Shown piece after piece: positions 32,397-38,960 of a DNA stretch of 41,516 nucleotides. The translations under genes were made by a program, and so were the position numbers. Below the pieces are notes generated by a model. It made no database searches and was not told the origin of the DNA. It saw nothing but the letters and a program-made list of their open reading frames with translations. The DNA is from Deltaproteobacteria bacterium (GTDB lineage: Bacteria; Myxococcota_A; Polyangia; Polyangiales; JADJMO01), in contig JALHOE010000064.1 in assembly GCA_022843175.1 (NCBI GenBank), positions 1 to 41,516 of the forward strand. The letters run 5' to 3'. Positions within the stretch are counted from its first letter, which is position 1; every line of letters starts with the position of its first letter.

Positions 32397-32855
32397 TTAG
32401 GGGCGGTTGCCCTTGACGTCGGCGTCGACGGTGCCGGTGACGTTCATCTTCTTGAACGCGATCTGCACCTTGCCGGCGACGTCCCACGAGGTCTTGAGCG
32501 CCAGCGTCTTGCCGATGAGCGTGCCCTTGCCGCTCGTGAGCGTGCTGTCGAGGTCTCCGTGTACGCCGTCGCGGTCGATCTTCTGCGGGCACTTCTGGCC
32601 GAGGGGCAGGGTGATCGCGCTGCCCACGCGCACGCCCTTGAGCGTGCACTTCATGCCCTCGCCCTCGACCTCGATTCGCAGGTCCTTGTCCGGGCCGGTG
32701 ACCGTCGCTCGGAGGACCGGGTTGTACGTCTCGTCGACCACGAAGGGGCCCGACGTGCTGCGCACGTGGCAGGGGCCACGCATCGAGTACGCGTCGCTCT
32801 TGGCGGCGCCGGCGGGGGCCGCGATGAGGAGCAGGGCGAGTACGGCAGCGCGCAT
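32397..32855 (-). CDS. secreted hypothetical protein
   Basis: This 152-aa protein starts MRAAVLALLLIAAPAGAAKS, a signal peptide with cleavage after about residue 18. The mature part looks all-beta, with alternating strands (LRATVTGPDKDLRIEVEGEGMKCTLKGVRVG, KVQIAFKKMNVTGTVDADVKG) and three cysteines (PCHVR, MKCTL, QKCPQ). I recognise no family. It is convergent with the envC-like gene across the inverted repeat and divergent from the cupredoxin-like gene. Confidence 0.8.
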   Translation of the reverse strand: MRAAVLALLLIAAPAGAAKSDAYSMRGPCHVRSTSGPFVVDETYNPVLRATVTGPDKDLRIEVEGEGMKCTLKGVRVGSAITLPLGQKCPQKIDRDGVHGDLDSTLTSGKGTLIGKTLALKTSWDVAGKVQIAFKKMNVTGTVDADVKGNRP

Positions 32856-33001
32856 GGTCGTCAGACGGTTCTGCGGTCCGAGCGCTTCAATGTCAACGAA
32901 ACGGCGGCCGGCCCGGCGCTTGCCGTTCCATTCAGGTCTCGGAGTGTGAAATCGGGGCGGTCCGGGCGCCGAGGGGGCCGGCCGCACGGCCCGCGGTTCG
33001 G

Positions 33002-33023
33002 GGCGCAAGTCCGCTTGTGCGCC
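33002..33023 (+). other. stem-loop overlapping the -35 region of the 33051 gene
   Basis: GGCGCAAG (33002-33009) pairs with CTTGTGCGCC (33014-33023) apart from a CA bulge, around a TCCG loop. Outer GGGG and GCGCCCC could extend it. The possible -35 TTGTGC (33015-33020) is inside its right arm. Confidence 0.3.
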
Positions 33024-33038
33024 GGCGCCCCGCCCGCG

Positions 33039-33044
33039 TAAGGT
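33039..33044 (+). promoter_or_regulatory. -10-like TAAGGT, 6 nt before GTG 33051
   Basis: TAAGGT is followed by CGCACC and the GTG start; TTGTGC lies 18 nt upstream as a possible -35. The AAGG inside it could instead be a Shine-Dalgarno at 7-nt spacing, so the reading is ambiguous. Confidence 0.45.
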
Positions 33045-33050
33045 CGCACC

Positions 33051-33761
33051 GTGCGATCCCGTCGATTCCTGCGGTCTCTCCTTCTCCCGGCGATGGCTCT
33101 GCTCCTGCCGTTCGGCGCGGCCCGCGCCGGCGATCTCAAAGCGCGCGTCACGGGCAGCGAGCACCTGCGCCCGTCCGCCCTCTCGAGCGCGACCGCGGCC
33201 GACAAGAAGCTCTACACGTTGCGCGAGTTCGACCCGCTCGTACCGGCGAAATACACCACCATCGCCGCCAAGCCCGACAAGGACATCACGCTCGCGATCT
33301 ACGGCGCGGGCGACAAATCCAGCTTCGGCCTCGGGCAGGTCATCCGTCTCGCCGGCGGCCGCGCGGTCCCGTCGACGGTCGTCCTGCCGCCGGGCGTCTC
33401 GATCTTCTTCCGCAACGACGACCCGTTCCTCCACCGCATCGTCGGCCCCGACCTCGACCGCGAGCTCAAGCCCGGCGAGTCCCACAAAATCGAGCCCAAG
33501 GGGAAGCTGTCGGTCTACACGGACTCGCTCGTTCCGAGCGTCAAATCCTTCGTCGTCGTCGACGAGGGCGTCATCGCCGACCGCTGGCCCAACCCGGACG
33601 GCTCGCTGCGAATCCAGGACATGGCGGACGCCGAATACACGATGAAGGCGTACTTCGAGGGCGTGGCCAAGAGCGCGGTCACCTTCAAGGTGCCGGCCAA
33701 GGGCTCGGTCGATCTCAAGGAGCCGATCGTGGTCGGCGCGGCCTCGGCGGCGGGGAAGTAA
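33051..33761 (+). CDS. secreted cupredoxin-like protein without copper cysteine
   Basis: This 236-aa protein has a signal peptide (about 1-26, LLLPAMALLLPFGAARA). The central part VVLPPGVSIFFRNDDPFLHRIVGPD, followed by LKPGESHKI and a strand VKSFVVVDEG, resembles the plastocyanin/cupredoxin barrel (F-x-N-x-D-x3-H). No cysteine occurs anywhere, so a type 1 copper site is not possible; it may be a structural or otherwise altered member. The gene is 5 nt before the MXAN_5187-like gene on the same strand, which suggests a joint periplasmic role. The cupredoxin call is by eye and weak. Confidence 0.75.
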   Translation: MRSRRFLRSLLLPAMALLLPFGAARAGDLKARVTGSEHLRPSALSSATAADKKLYTLREFDPLVPAKYTTIAAKPDKDITLAIYGAGDKSSFGLGQVIRLAGGRAVPSTVVLPPGVSIFFRNDDPFLHRIVGPDLDRELKPGESHKIEPKGKLSVYTDSLVPSVKSFVVVDEGVIADRWPNPDGSLRIQDMADAEYTMKAYFEGVAKSAVTFKVPAKGSVDLKEPIVVGAASAAGK

Positions 33762-33766
33762 GCGTC

Positions 33767-35533
33767 ATGATGCTCCTCTCCCGCTTCTGGTACGCGATCC
33801 TCGCCGTCGCGCTCGCGGCCGCTGTGGCGCTGCTCTACGTGTCGATTCACCAGCACAACCGGCTGCGCGAGTCCGACACGCGGATGATCATCGATCACGA
33901 CCGCGACATCGTCGACTGGTACCTCCGCATCGACGCGCGCCGTCGGCTCGACGCGCTCGCGATCGTCAGCATCGACGACCAGATCCGCAACGGCATCGTC
34001 AAGGCCAACGCCCAGGACAAGGTCGCGGGCGACGTCCGCGAGCCCATCAAGAAGCGCCTCGGCGAGCTCGCCACCAAGTTCTCCGGCCTGATCAAGGACG
34101 AGGGCCGCGGCGGGCAGAACCCGGTCATGCTGTTCGCCGTCGACGCGCGCGGGCGCGTGGTCGGTCACGTCAACTTCGATCGCGCGTCGTCGGTCAAGGA
34201 CGAGACGTTCGAGCTCGGGGGCTTTCCGGTCGTGGCCGACGCGCTCCACGGCTGGCTGCGCGACGACACCTGGGTCTTCGATCGCGACACCATTTATCGC
34301 GTCGTGGCGCGTCCGGTCGTGGCCGCCGAGGGCGCGCCCCCTGCCGGCGCCGTCGTCGCGCTCCGTCGCGTCGACGACAACTTCGCGCGCAACATCGTCG
34401 AGCGCACCGAGGCGCCGGTCGTCTTCTACGTCGCCTCGCCCGACGGCGACGCGGTGAAGGTCGTCGCGCGCGCCGTCCCCGACAAGGCCGACGTCTCGTT
34501 CGATGGCTTCACCATCGACCAGAAGATGCTCACCGCCGACAAGACCTACATGGAGAACGGCGCGTCGTCGCTCAAGCAGATCGGCCCCATGACGATGGCG
34601 TTCTCGCGCCTCATCGGCATGTCGTGGGAGTCGGGCGCGGGCTACGCGGTCGCGCGCAAGGTCACCGCCATCGCCGATCCGAGCGCGCTGCTCGCTGGCG
34701 CGGACGAGACCGACAAGAAGGCGATCCCCGTGCTCCTGGTCGTCGGCATCGCGCTGATGGCGATCCTCATCGGCATCGGCGCGACGGTCGTCGAGCACTC
34801 GATGCCGCTGAACAAGCTGGTGCGCGAGGGGCGGCGCTTCGCCAAGGGCGAGCAGGACTCGCTGCCGCTCGGTCGTCTCGCCGGCCCCTATCGCCGCATC
34901 GGGCAGGACGTGAACGAGGGCGTGGAGCGCGTGATCGCCAAGGGCGGTGGCGCGTCGCGCAAGGCCGCCGATCTCGAGCAGATCATCGGGCCGGTCCCGA
35001 ACGCGCCCCAGATGAGCGCGTTCTCGTTCGGAATGGCGCCGGAGCCGAGTCCGGCGGCGCCGTCCTCGAAGCCGTCCTCCCCCGGCGGCGATCTGTTCCC
35101 GAACCTCGCGCCGGCCGCGCCCACGCCGTCGTCGAAGCCCGCCGTTCCGCCGCCCAAGCCGGCGATGCCCGCGCCCTCCGTCGCCGCCGTCTCCCAGCCC
35201 GTCGCCGCGATCAACGACGAAGAAGAGGAAGACGACGCCACGATGGTGCAGAAGATCCCCGACGAGCTCATGGCCGCGGCCAAGAGCGGCGAGAGCCGGG
35301 CGATCGAGAGCGCCGACGAGATGATGCAGTGGCGTCAGACGTTCGACGAGTTCGTCGCCATGCGCCAGAAGTGCGGCGAGCCCACCACCGGGCTCTCGTT
35401 CGAGAAGTTCCAGGTGCAGCTCCGTAAGAACAAGGAGCAGCTGGTGAAGCAGTACAACTGCAAGCGCGTGAAGTTCACGGTCTACGAGAAAGAGGGGAAG
35501 GCCGCCCTCAAGGCCACCCCGATCAAGGACTGA
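33767..35533 (+). CDS. MXAN_5187-like membrane protein with extracytoplasmic sensor domain
   Basis: This 588-aa protein has a first helix (about 8-26), a periplasmic domain (about 27-320, with VMLFAVDARGRVVGHVNFD and VVFYVASPDGDAVKV strands as in CACHE-like sensors) and a second helix (about 325-347). A HAMP-like segment follows (LNKLVREGRRFAKGEQDSLPLGRLAG). A Pro/Ala/Ser linker (about 425-485) then leads to a C-terminal domain (about 490-588: FDEFVAMRQKCGEPTTGLSFEKFQ, LVKQYNCKRVKFTVYEKEGKAALKA), which I recall as the myxobacterial MXAN_5187 C-terminal domain. It has no kinase or methyl-acceptor domain. A sensing or structural role is inferred. ATG 33767 is used; ATG 33770 is equivalent. Confidence 0.85.
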   Translation: MMLLSRFWYAILAVALAAAVALLYVSIHQHNRLRESDTRMIIDHDRDIVDWYLRIDARRRLDALAIVSIDDQIRNGIVKANAQDKVAGDVREPIKKRLGELATKFSGLIKDEGRGGQNPVMLFAVDARGRVVGHVNFDRASSVKDETFELGGFPVVADALHGWLRDDTWVFDRDTIYRVVARPVVAAEGAPPAGAVVALRRVDDNFARNIVERTEAPVVFYVASPDGDAVKVVARAVPDKADVSFDGFTIDQKMLTADKTYMENGASSLKQIGPMTMAFSRLIGMSWESGAGYAVARKVTAIADPSALLAGADETDKKAIPVLLVVGIALMAILIGIGATVVEHSMPLNKLVREGRRFAKGEQDSLPLGRLAGPYRRIGQDVNEGVERVIAKGGGASRKAADLEQIIGPVPNAPQMSAFSFGMAPEPSPAAPSSKPSSPGGDLFPNLAPAAPTPSSKPAVPPPKPAMPAPSVAAVSQPVAAINDEEEEDDATMVQKIPDELMAAAKSGESRAIESADEMMQWRQTFDEFVAMRQKCGEPTTGLSFEKFQVQLRKNKEQLVKQYNCKRVKFTVYEKEGKAALKATPIKD

Positions 35534-35550
35534 AGAGTCTCGGGTGGGGG

Positions 35551-35574
35551 CCCGTGCCCGTGCCCGGGCACGGG
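35551..35574. terminator. hairpin between convergent genes
   Basis: CCCGTGCCCG (35551-35560) pairs with CGGGCACGGG (35565-35574) around TGCC. Its right part is also an 18-bp perfect palindrome (35557-35574). It fills the 43-nt gap between two converging genes and has no T-run, so it may act as a bidirectional, possibly Rho-aided, stop. Confidence 0.4.
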
Positions 35575-35576
35575 TA

Positions 35577-36083
35577 TCAGCGGCGGCGCACGCTCTTGAT
35601 CACGACCGGCGTCAGCGGCGCGTCCTTGGCGAACGGGCCCGCGGCGCCGGTCTTGAGCGACTTGATCGCGTCAACGACGTCCATGCCCTCGACGACGCGG
35701 CCGAACACCGTGTAGCCCCAGCCGCTCGCGTCCTTGCCCGTGTGGTTGAGGAAGCCGTTGTCCACGACGTTGACGAAGAACTGTGCCGTCGCCGAGTGCG
35801 GATCGCCGGTGCGCGCCATCGCGACCGTGCCGCGCAGGTTCTTCAGGCCGTTGTCCGCCTCGTTCGCCACCGGGGGCAGGGTGTCCCTGCGCTGGTAGCG
35901 CTCGTCGTAGCCGCCGCCCTGGACCATGAATGTGGCGATCACCCGATGGAAGATGGTTCCGTCGTAGTGCTGCTTGTCGACATAGCGGAGAAAGTTCTCC
36001 ACCGACTTCGGCGCGTGCGCCGCGTCGAGCTCGATCGAGAAGCGCCCGTGGCTGGTGTCGACGTCCACGACGGTTGCGGTCAT
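35577..36083 (-). CDS. ppiB: cyclophilin-type peptidyl-prolyl cis-trans isomerase
   Basis: This 168-aa protein matches PpiB in length and motifs: FSIELDAAHAPKSVENFLRYV, HYDGTIFHRVIATFMVQGG (catalytic Arg in FHRV), MARTGDPHSATAQFFVNV and YTVFGRVVEGMDVVD. It speeds proline isomerisation in folding proteins. There is no signal peptide, so it is cytoplasmic. The ATG follows a TACATT box by 6 nt, and no Shine-Dalgarno is present; the open frame above that ATG is unrelated sequence. Confidence 0.95.
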   Translation of the reverse strand: MTATVVDVDTSHGRFSIELDAAHAPKSVENFLRYVDKQHYDGTIFHRVIATFMVQGGGYDERYQRRDTLPPVANEADNGLKNLRGTVAMARTGDPHSATAQFFVNVVDNGFLNHTGKDASGWGYTVFGRVVEGMDVVDAIKSLKTGAAGPFAKDAPLTPVVIKSVRRR

Positions 36084-36089
36084 TCGCGC

Positions 36090-36095
36090 AATGTA
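36090..36095 (-). promoter_or_regulatory. -10 box TACATT, 6 nt before the ppiB ATG
   Basis: On the minus strand TACATT is followed by GCGCGA and the ATG at 36083. The spacing equals that at msrB. There is no Shine-Dalgarno and no clear -35. Confidence 0.5.
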
Positions 36096-36272
36096 CTCGA
36101 CGTTTCGGTCGGCGCGCGCGTCGAGCAACGTGCTGGACGATCGAGGTGGATTTCCGAGCCGCGGCCGTGGGTACGGTCGGACGCGTCTTCCCTGTGGCTC
36201 CCACTTCGATTACCCTCCGCGCGGTCTCTTGATAGAGATTTCGCGCGGTGTTCCGCTCGAAGCGTGTCTTAC

Positions 36273-36346
36273 GGGCCCATAGCTCAAGAGGTTAGAGCCC
36301 CCGGCTCATAACCGGGCCGTTCCTGGTTCGAGTCCAGGTGGGCCTA
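36273..36346 (+). tRNA. tRNA with CAU anticodon (elongator Met or Ile2)
   Basis: A 74-nt cloverleaf can be folded by hand: acceptor stem GGGCCCA/TGGGCCT (one G-U pair), D arm GCTC/GAGC, anticodon stem CCCGG/CCGGG with loop CTCATAA, variable CCGTT, and T arm CCTGG-TTCGAGT-CCAGG. The discriminator is A, and CCA is not encoded (CCT follows). The anticodon CAT is at 36307-36309. It is not the initiator: the first pair is not a mismatch and the anticodon stem lacks three G-C pairs in the initiator order. A tRNA-Ile2 whose C34 is changed to lysidine is equally possible. The next gene starts 30 nt downstream on the same strand. Confidence 0.95.
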
Positions 36347-36364
36347 CCTCTCTCCGCAAGCGAC

Positions 36365-36368
36365 GAGG
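36365..36368 (+). promoter_or_regulatory. Shine-Dalgarno GAGG deciding the TTG start at 36377
   Basis: GAGG lies 8 nt before TTG 36377. An earlier GTG at 36338 is inside the tRNA and cannot be the start, and no ATG is available near the domain's beginning. Confidence 0.55.
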
Positions 36369-36376
36369 ACGAAACC

Positions 36377-37114
36377 TTGAACCCTGCCGTTCGTGACCAG
36401 TTCGAAGTGCTCAAAGTCCTCGTCCCCGCCGACGAGGAGATCCGGAAGCTCGATCTGGAGCTGGTCAAGGAGCGCGATGCGCTCGAGGGCGTGAAGAAGG
36501 ACCTCGCCAACGTCCGCGAGAAGATCGAGCAGGAGCGCCAGCAGTACGACGTCATCGAAGCCGACCGCGGCGCCCGCATCCAAGAGGGGCGCGTCATGCA
36601 GCAGCAGCTCGAGCGCTCGCGCGAGAAGCTCAATCGCACGCGCAACGAGAAGGAATCGAACGCGGTGCAGCGCGAGCTCGAGGAGACGCGCAAGCTCCTC
36701 CGCGACGTCGAGGACGCCGTTGGCAAGCGCTCGCTCGAGCTCGATGAGCTCCGCAAGAGCATCATCGACCACGAGGAGCAGGAGGCCGGCTTCATCGCGC
36801 GCATCGGCGAGACCGAGGGCGCCGTCTCCGCGCGCCTGCAGCAGATCGAGGCCGAGCGCTCCGAGAAGGCCCGCGCCCGCGACGAGATCGCCAAGAAGCT
36901 CCCGGCCCCGCTGCTCCGCAAATACGACCAGATCCGCGCCAAGCGCACCTCGGGCGCCGCGCGGCTCGAGGGTGGTCGCTGCAAGGCTTGCAACATGAGC
37001 ATCCCGCCGCAGCTCTCGCAGCGGATCGTTCGGGCCGATGTGCTCGAGCCCTGCCCGTCGTGCAATCGCCTGCTGTACATCGACGCGCAGGCCTCTACGC
37101 CACCCGCGAGCTGA
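36377..37114 (+). CDS. coiled-coil protein with C-terminal C4 zinc ribbon
   Basis: About 245 aa. Residues 20-185 are one long charged coiled coil (ELVKERDALEGVKKDLANVREK, LERSREKLNRTRNEKESNAV). The end has a four-cysteine zinc ribbon: CKAC (GGRCKACNMSIPPQLSQ) and CPSC (EPCPSCNRLLYI), the zf-RING_7/C4-type family. Homologues are widespread in bacteria, often annotated only by the zinc ribbon, and are thought to bind nucleic acid or act with the translation machinery; the role is not established. The start is TTG 36377. It lies 30 nt after the tRNA and 7 nt before the kinase gene, so all three may share one transcript. Confidence 0.88.
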   Translation: MNPAVRDQFEVLKVLVPADEEIRKLDLELVKERDALEGVKKDLANVREKIEQERQQYDVIEADRGARIQEGRVMQQQLERSREKLNRTRNEKESNAVQRELEETRKLLRDVEDAVGKRSLELDELRKSIIDHEEQEAGFIARIGETEGAVSARLQQIEAERSEKARARDEIAKKLPAPLLRKYDQIRAKRTSGAARLEGGRCKACNMSIPPQLSQRIVRADVLEPCPSCNRLLYIDAQASTPPAS

Positions 37115-37121
37115 CCCCTCC

Positions 37122-38420
37122 GTGAAGGCCTGCCCCACCTGCTTCCGGCTGTACCCCTCGGACGCAGCGTTCTGTGCGCAGGACGGCGCGGCGCTCCTCG
37201 GCCACGGCGAGGTCCCGAGCCAGAAGGACCCGAGCGACCGCCTGCTCGGCACGCAGATCCTCGCGCGCTACGAGATCCGCCGCATCGTCGCCGACGGCGG
37301 CATGGGGCGCGTCTACGAGGCGCGCGACATGGAGCTCGACAAGCGGGTCGCGATCAAGGTGCTCCACCCCGAGGTCGCCCGCGACCAAATCGCGCTCGAG
37401 CGTTTCAAGCGCGAGTACGAGATCAGCAAGGATCTCCCCCACGATCACATCGTCGAGGTCCTCGACTTTCAGCAGACCGAGGCCGGCCAATACGTGATGG
37501 TGATGGAGTTCCTCGACGGCGAGGAGCTCCGCGCGTTGCTCAAGCGTGACGGCAGGGTCTCGCCGGCGAAGATGGTGCGAATCCTCTCCCACGTCGCGAT
37601 CGGCCTCGACGAGGCGCACCGCCGCGAGTTCGTCCACCGCGACCTCAAGCCGGACAACCTGTTCCTCTGCGACTCCGAGGCCGGACCGATCGTCAAGCTG
37701 CTCGACTTCGGCTCGGCGCGCATGAACAAGAATCGCCAGATGTCGAAGCTCACGAGCCTCGGCACCACGATCGGCTCGCCGTTCTACATGTCGCCCGAGC
37801 AGGCGCAGGGCCAGGAGAACCTCGACCATCGCGCCGACGTCTTCGCCCTCGCGGCGATCGCCTACGAGTCGTTGATCGGCGAGGTGCCGTTCAGCGGCGG
37901 CAATGGGCCGGCGATCCTCCTCGCGATCCTCACCAAGAACCCGCCGCCGATCAGCTCCCGGAATCCCGCGCTCGGCATCCCGGCCGCGCTCGACGACGTG
38001 ATCGACGACGCGCTCGCCAAGAACCCCGAGACCCGCACCGCCACGATCGGCGCCTTCGCCGACGGGTTCGGGCGCGCCTTCGGTCTCACCGGCGACCACG
38101 TGCAGTGGGCGGCGCTGTCGGTCGCCGAGCTCGAAGCGCAGATCGTCGCGGCGAAGGCCGCGAGCGCTCCCCAGGCCGTCGCCGACCCCTTCGCGGCCGA
38201 TCCCTTCGCCTCGCCCGGACCCAAGGCGCCGCCGTTCGTCCCACCGCCGCCGCCGCCGGCCGCCCCCGTCGCCGCGCGCGTGGCGATGGACGACGCGTTC
38301 GCCGCCGCCAACATGGAGGCCGCCGGCGTCCCGCAGCGCCCGATGACGCTGATCATCGTCGGCGCCCTGGCCGCGCTCGCCGTGCTCGCGGGGATCCTCT
38401 TCGTCGCGTTCTCCAAGTAG
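37122..38420 (+). CDS. membrane Ser/Thr kinase with N-terminal zinc ribbon
   Basis: This 432-aa protein starts at GTG with KACPTCFRLYPSDAAFCAQDG: Cys4, Cys7 and Cys18 form the half zinc ribbon seen at the N-terminus of many myxobacterial kinases. The Hanks kinase domain (about 50-320) has DGGMGRVY, VAIKVL, HRDLKPDN (about 172), DFGSA (about 195) and GSPFYMSPEQ. A Pro/Ala linker (about 350-395) leads to one membrane helix near the end (LIIVGALAALAVLAGILFVAF). No extracellular sensor domain follows the helix. It is probably a membrane-tethered cytoplasmic kinase. The gene abuts the convergent lipoprotein gene, stop to stop. Confidence 0.93.
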   Translation: MKACPTCFRLYPSDAAFCAQDGAALLGHGEVPSQKDPSDRLLGTQILARYEIRRIVADGGMGRVYEARDMELDKRVAIKVLHPEVARDQIALERFKREYEISKDLPHDHIVEVLDFQQTEAGQYVMVMEFLDGEELRALLKRDGRVSPAKMVRILSHVAIGLDEAHRREFVHRDLKPDNLFLCDSEAGPIVKLLDFGSARMNKNRQMSKLTSLGTTIGSPFYMSPEQAQGQENLDHRADVFALAAIAYESLIGEVPFSGGNGPAILLAILTKNPPPISSRNPALGIPAALDDVIDDALAKNPETRTATIGAFADGFGRAFGLTGDHVQWAALSVAELEAQIVAAKAASAPQAVADPFAADPFASPGPKAPPFVPPPPPPAAPVAARVAMDDAFAAANMEAAGVPQRPMTLIIVGALAALAVLAGILFVAFSK

Positions 38421-38930
38421 CTACAGCTTCACCCCGAGCGTCGAGAGCACGCAGCTGCCGTAGTCCTGGCAGGCCTTCGTGAGGCAGGTGCGCGCCGAGT
38501 CGATCGCCGAGTCGGCGAAGACCTTGAAGTTCTCGAGGCAGCGCGCCTTGTTGCTGTCCGGCCAACGACACTCCGCGTGCTTCTTGAGCAGATCGTCGCA
38601 GAAGGCCTGCACCACCGCGGTCGGCGAGATCGACGCCTTGGCGGTGTCGTCGCACTGAGCGAGCTTGTCGCACGAGGCGGTCGTGACGCAGCTGTTGATC
38701 AGCGCGACGTAGTCGGCGCGGACCTTGTCGCCGTAGGTGGCCGTGTCGTTCTTGCACTTGTTGATGCAGGTGGTCTCGTCGACCGTCGAGCTGCACTTCT
38801 TCTGCGCGGCGCAGCTCTGCGCGCACGAATTGTCGATGTCCGAGCGCGTCGCCGCGCCGCCCGCGCCGCCGCCATCGGTCGACGAACCGCACCCGACGAC
38901 GACCACCACCGCGAAGAGAAGGTTGCGCAT
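38421..38930 (-). CDS. Cys-rich lipoprotein
   Basis: This 169-aa protein begins MRNLLFAVVVVVGCGSS (lipobox VVGC), then a Gly/Ala spacer and a helical domain with about twelve cysteines in a regular pattern (SCAQSCAAQKKC, TTCINKCKND, SCVTTASCDKLAQCDD, TCLTKACQDYGSC). Such all-helical disulfide-rich lipoproteins are common and mostly uncharacterised in myxobacteria. TATGAT lies 6 nt before the ATG, and a 15-bp palindrome lies just upstream of that box. Confidence 0.85.
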   Translation of the reverse strand: MRNLLFAVVVVVGCGSSTDGGGAGGAATRSDIDNSCAQSCAAQKKCSSTVDETTCINKCKNDTATYGDKVRADYVALINSCVTTASCDKLAQCDDTAKASISPTAVVQAFCDDLLKKHAECRWPDSNKARCLENFKVFADSAIDSARTCLTKACQDYGSCVLSTLGVKL

Positions 38931-38936
38931 GGCGCC

Positions 38937-38942
38937 ATCATA
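38937..38942 (-). promoter_or_regulatory. -10 box TATGAT, 6 nt before ATG 38930
   Basis: On the minus strand TATGAT, five of six bases of the -10 consensus, is followed by GGCGCC and the ATG. There is no Shine-Dalgarno. Confidence 0.55.
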
Positions 38943-38945
38943 CCA

Positions 38946-38960
38946 ACCGCTCAGAGCGGT
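38946..38960. promoter_or_regulatory. 15-bp palindrome, possible operator
   Basis: ACCGCTCAGAGCGGT has 7-bp arms around one base. It lies 3 bp upstream of the TATGAT box, between the -10 and -35 positions of that promoter, and includes the stop codon of the upstream gene. Confidence 0.35.

Noticed and set aside
33040-33043. AAGG as a simple Shine-Dalgarno for the 33051 gene
   Set aside because: Not excluded, but the surrounding TAAGGT at exactly 6 nt repeats the layout of other genes that lack any Shine-Dalgarno, so I list it as -10-like.
36273-36346. Initiator tRNA-fMet
   Set aside because: The acceptor stem starts with a G-U pair and not a mismatch, and the anticodon stem lacks the three-G-C initiator signature.
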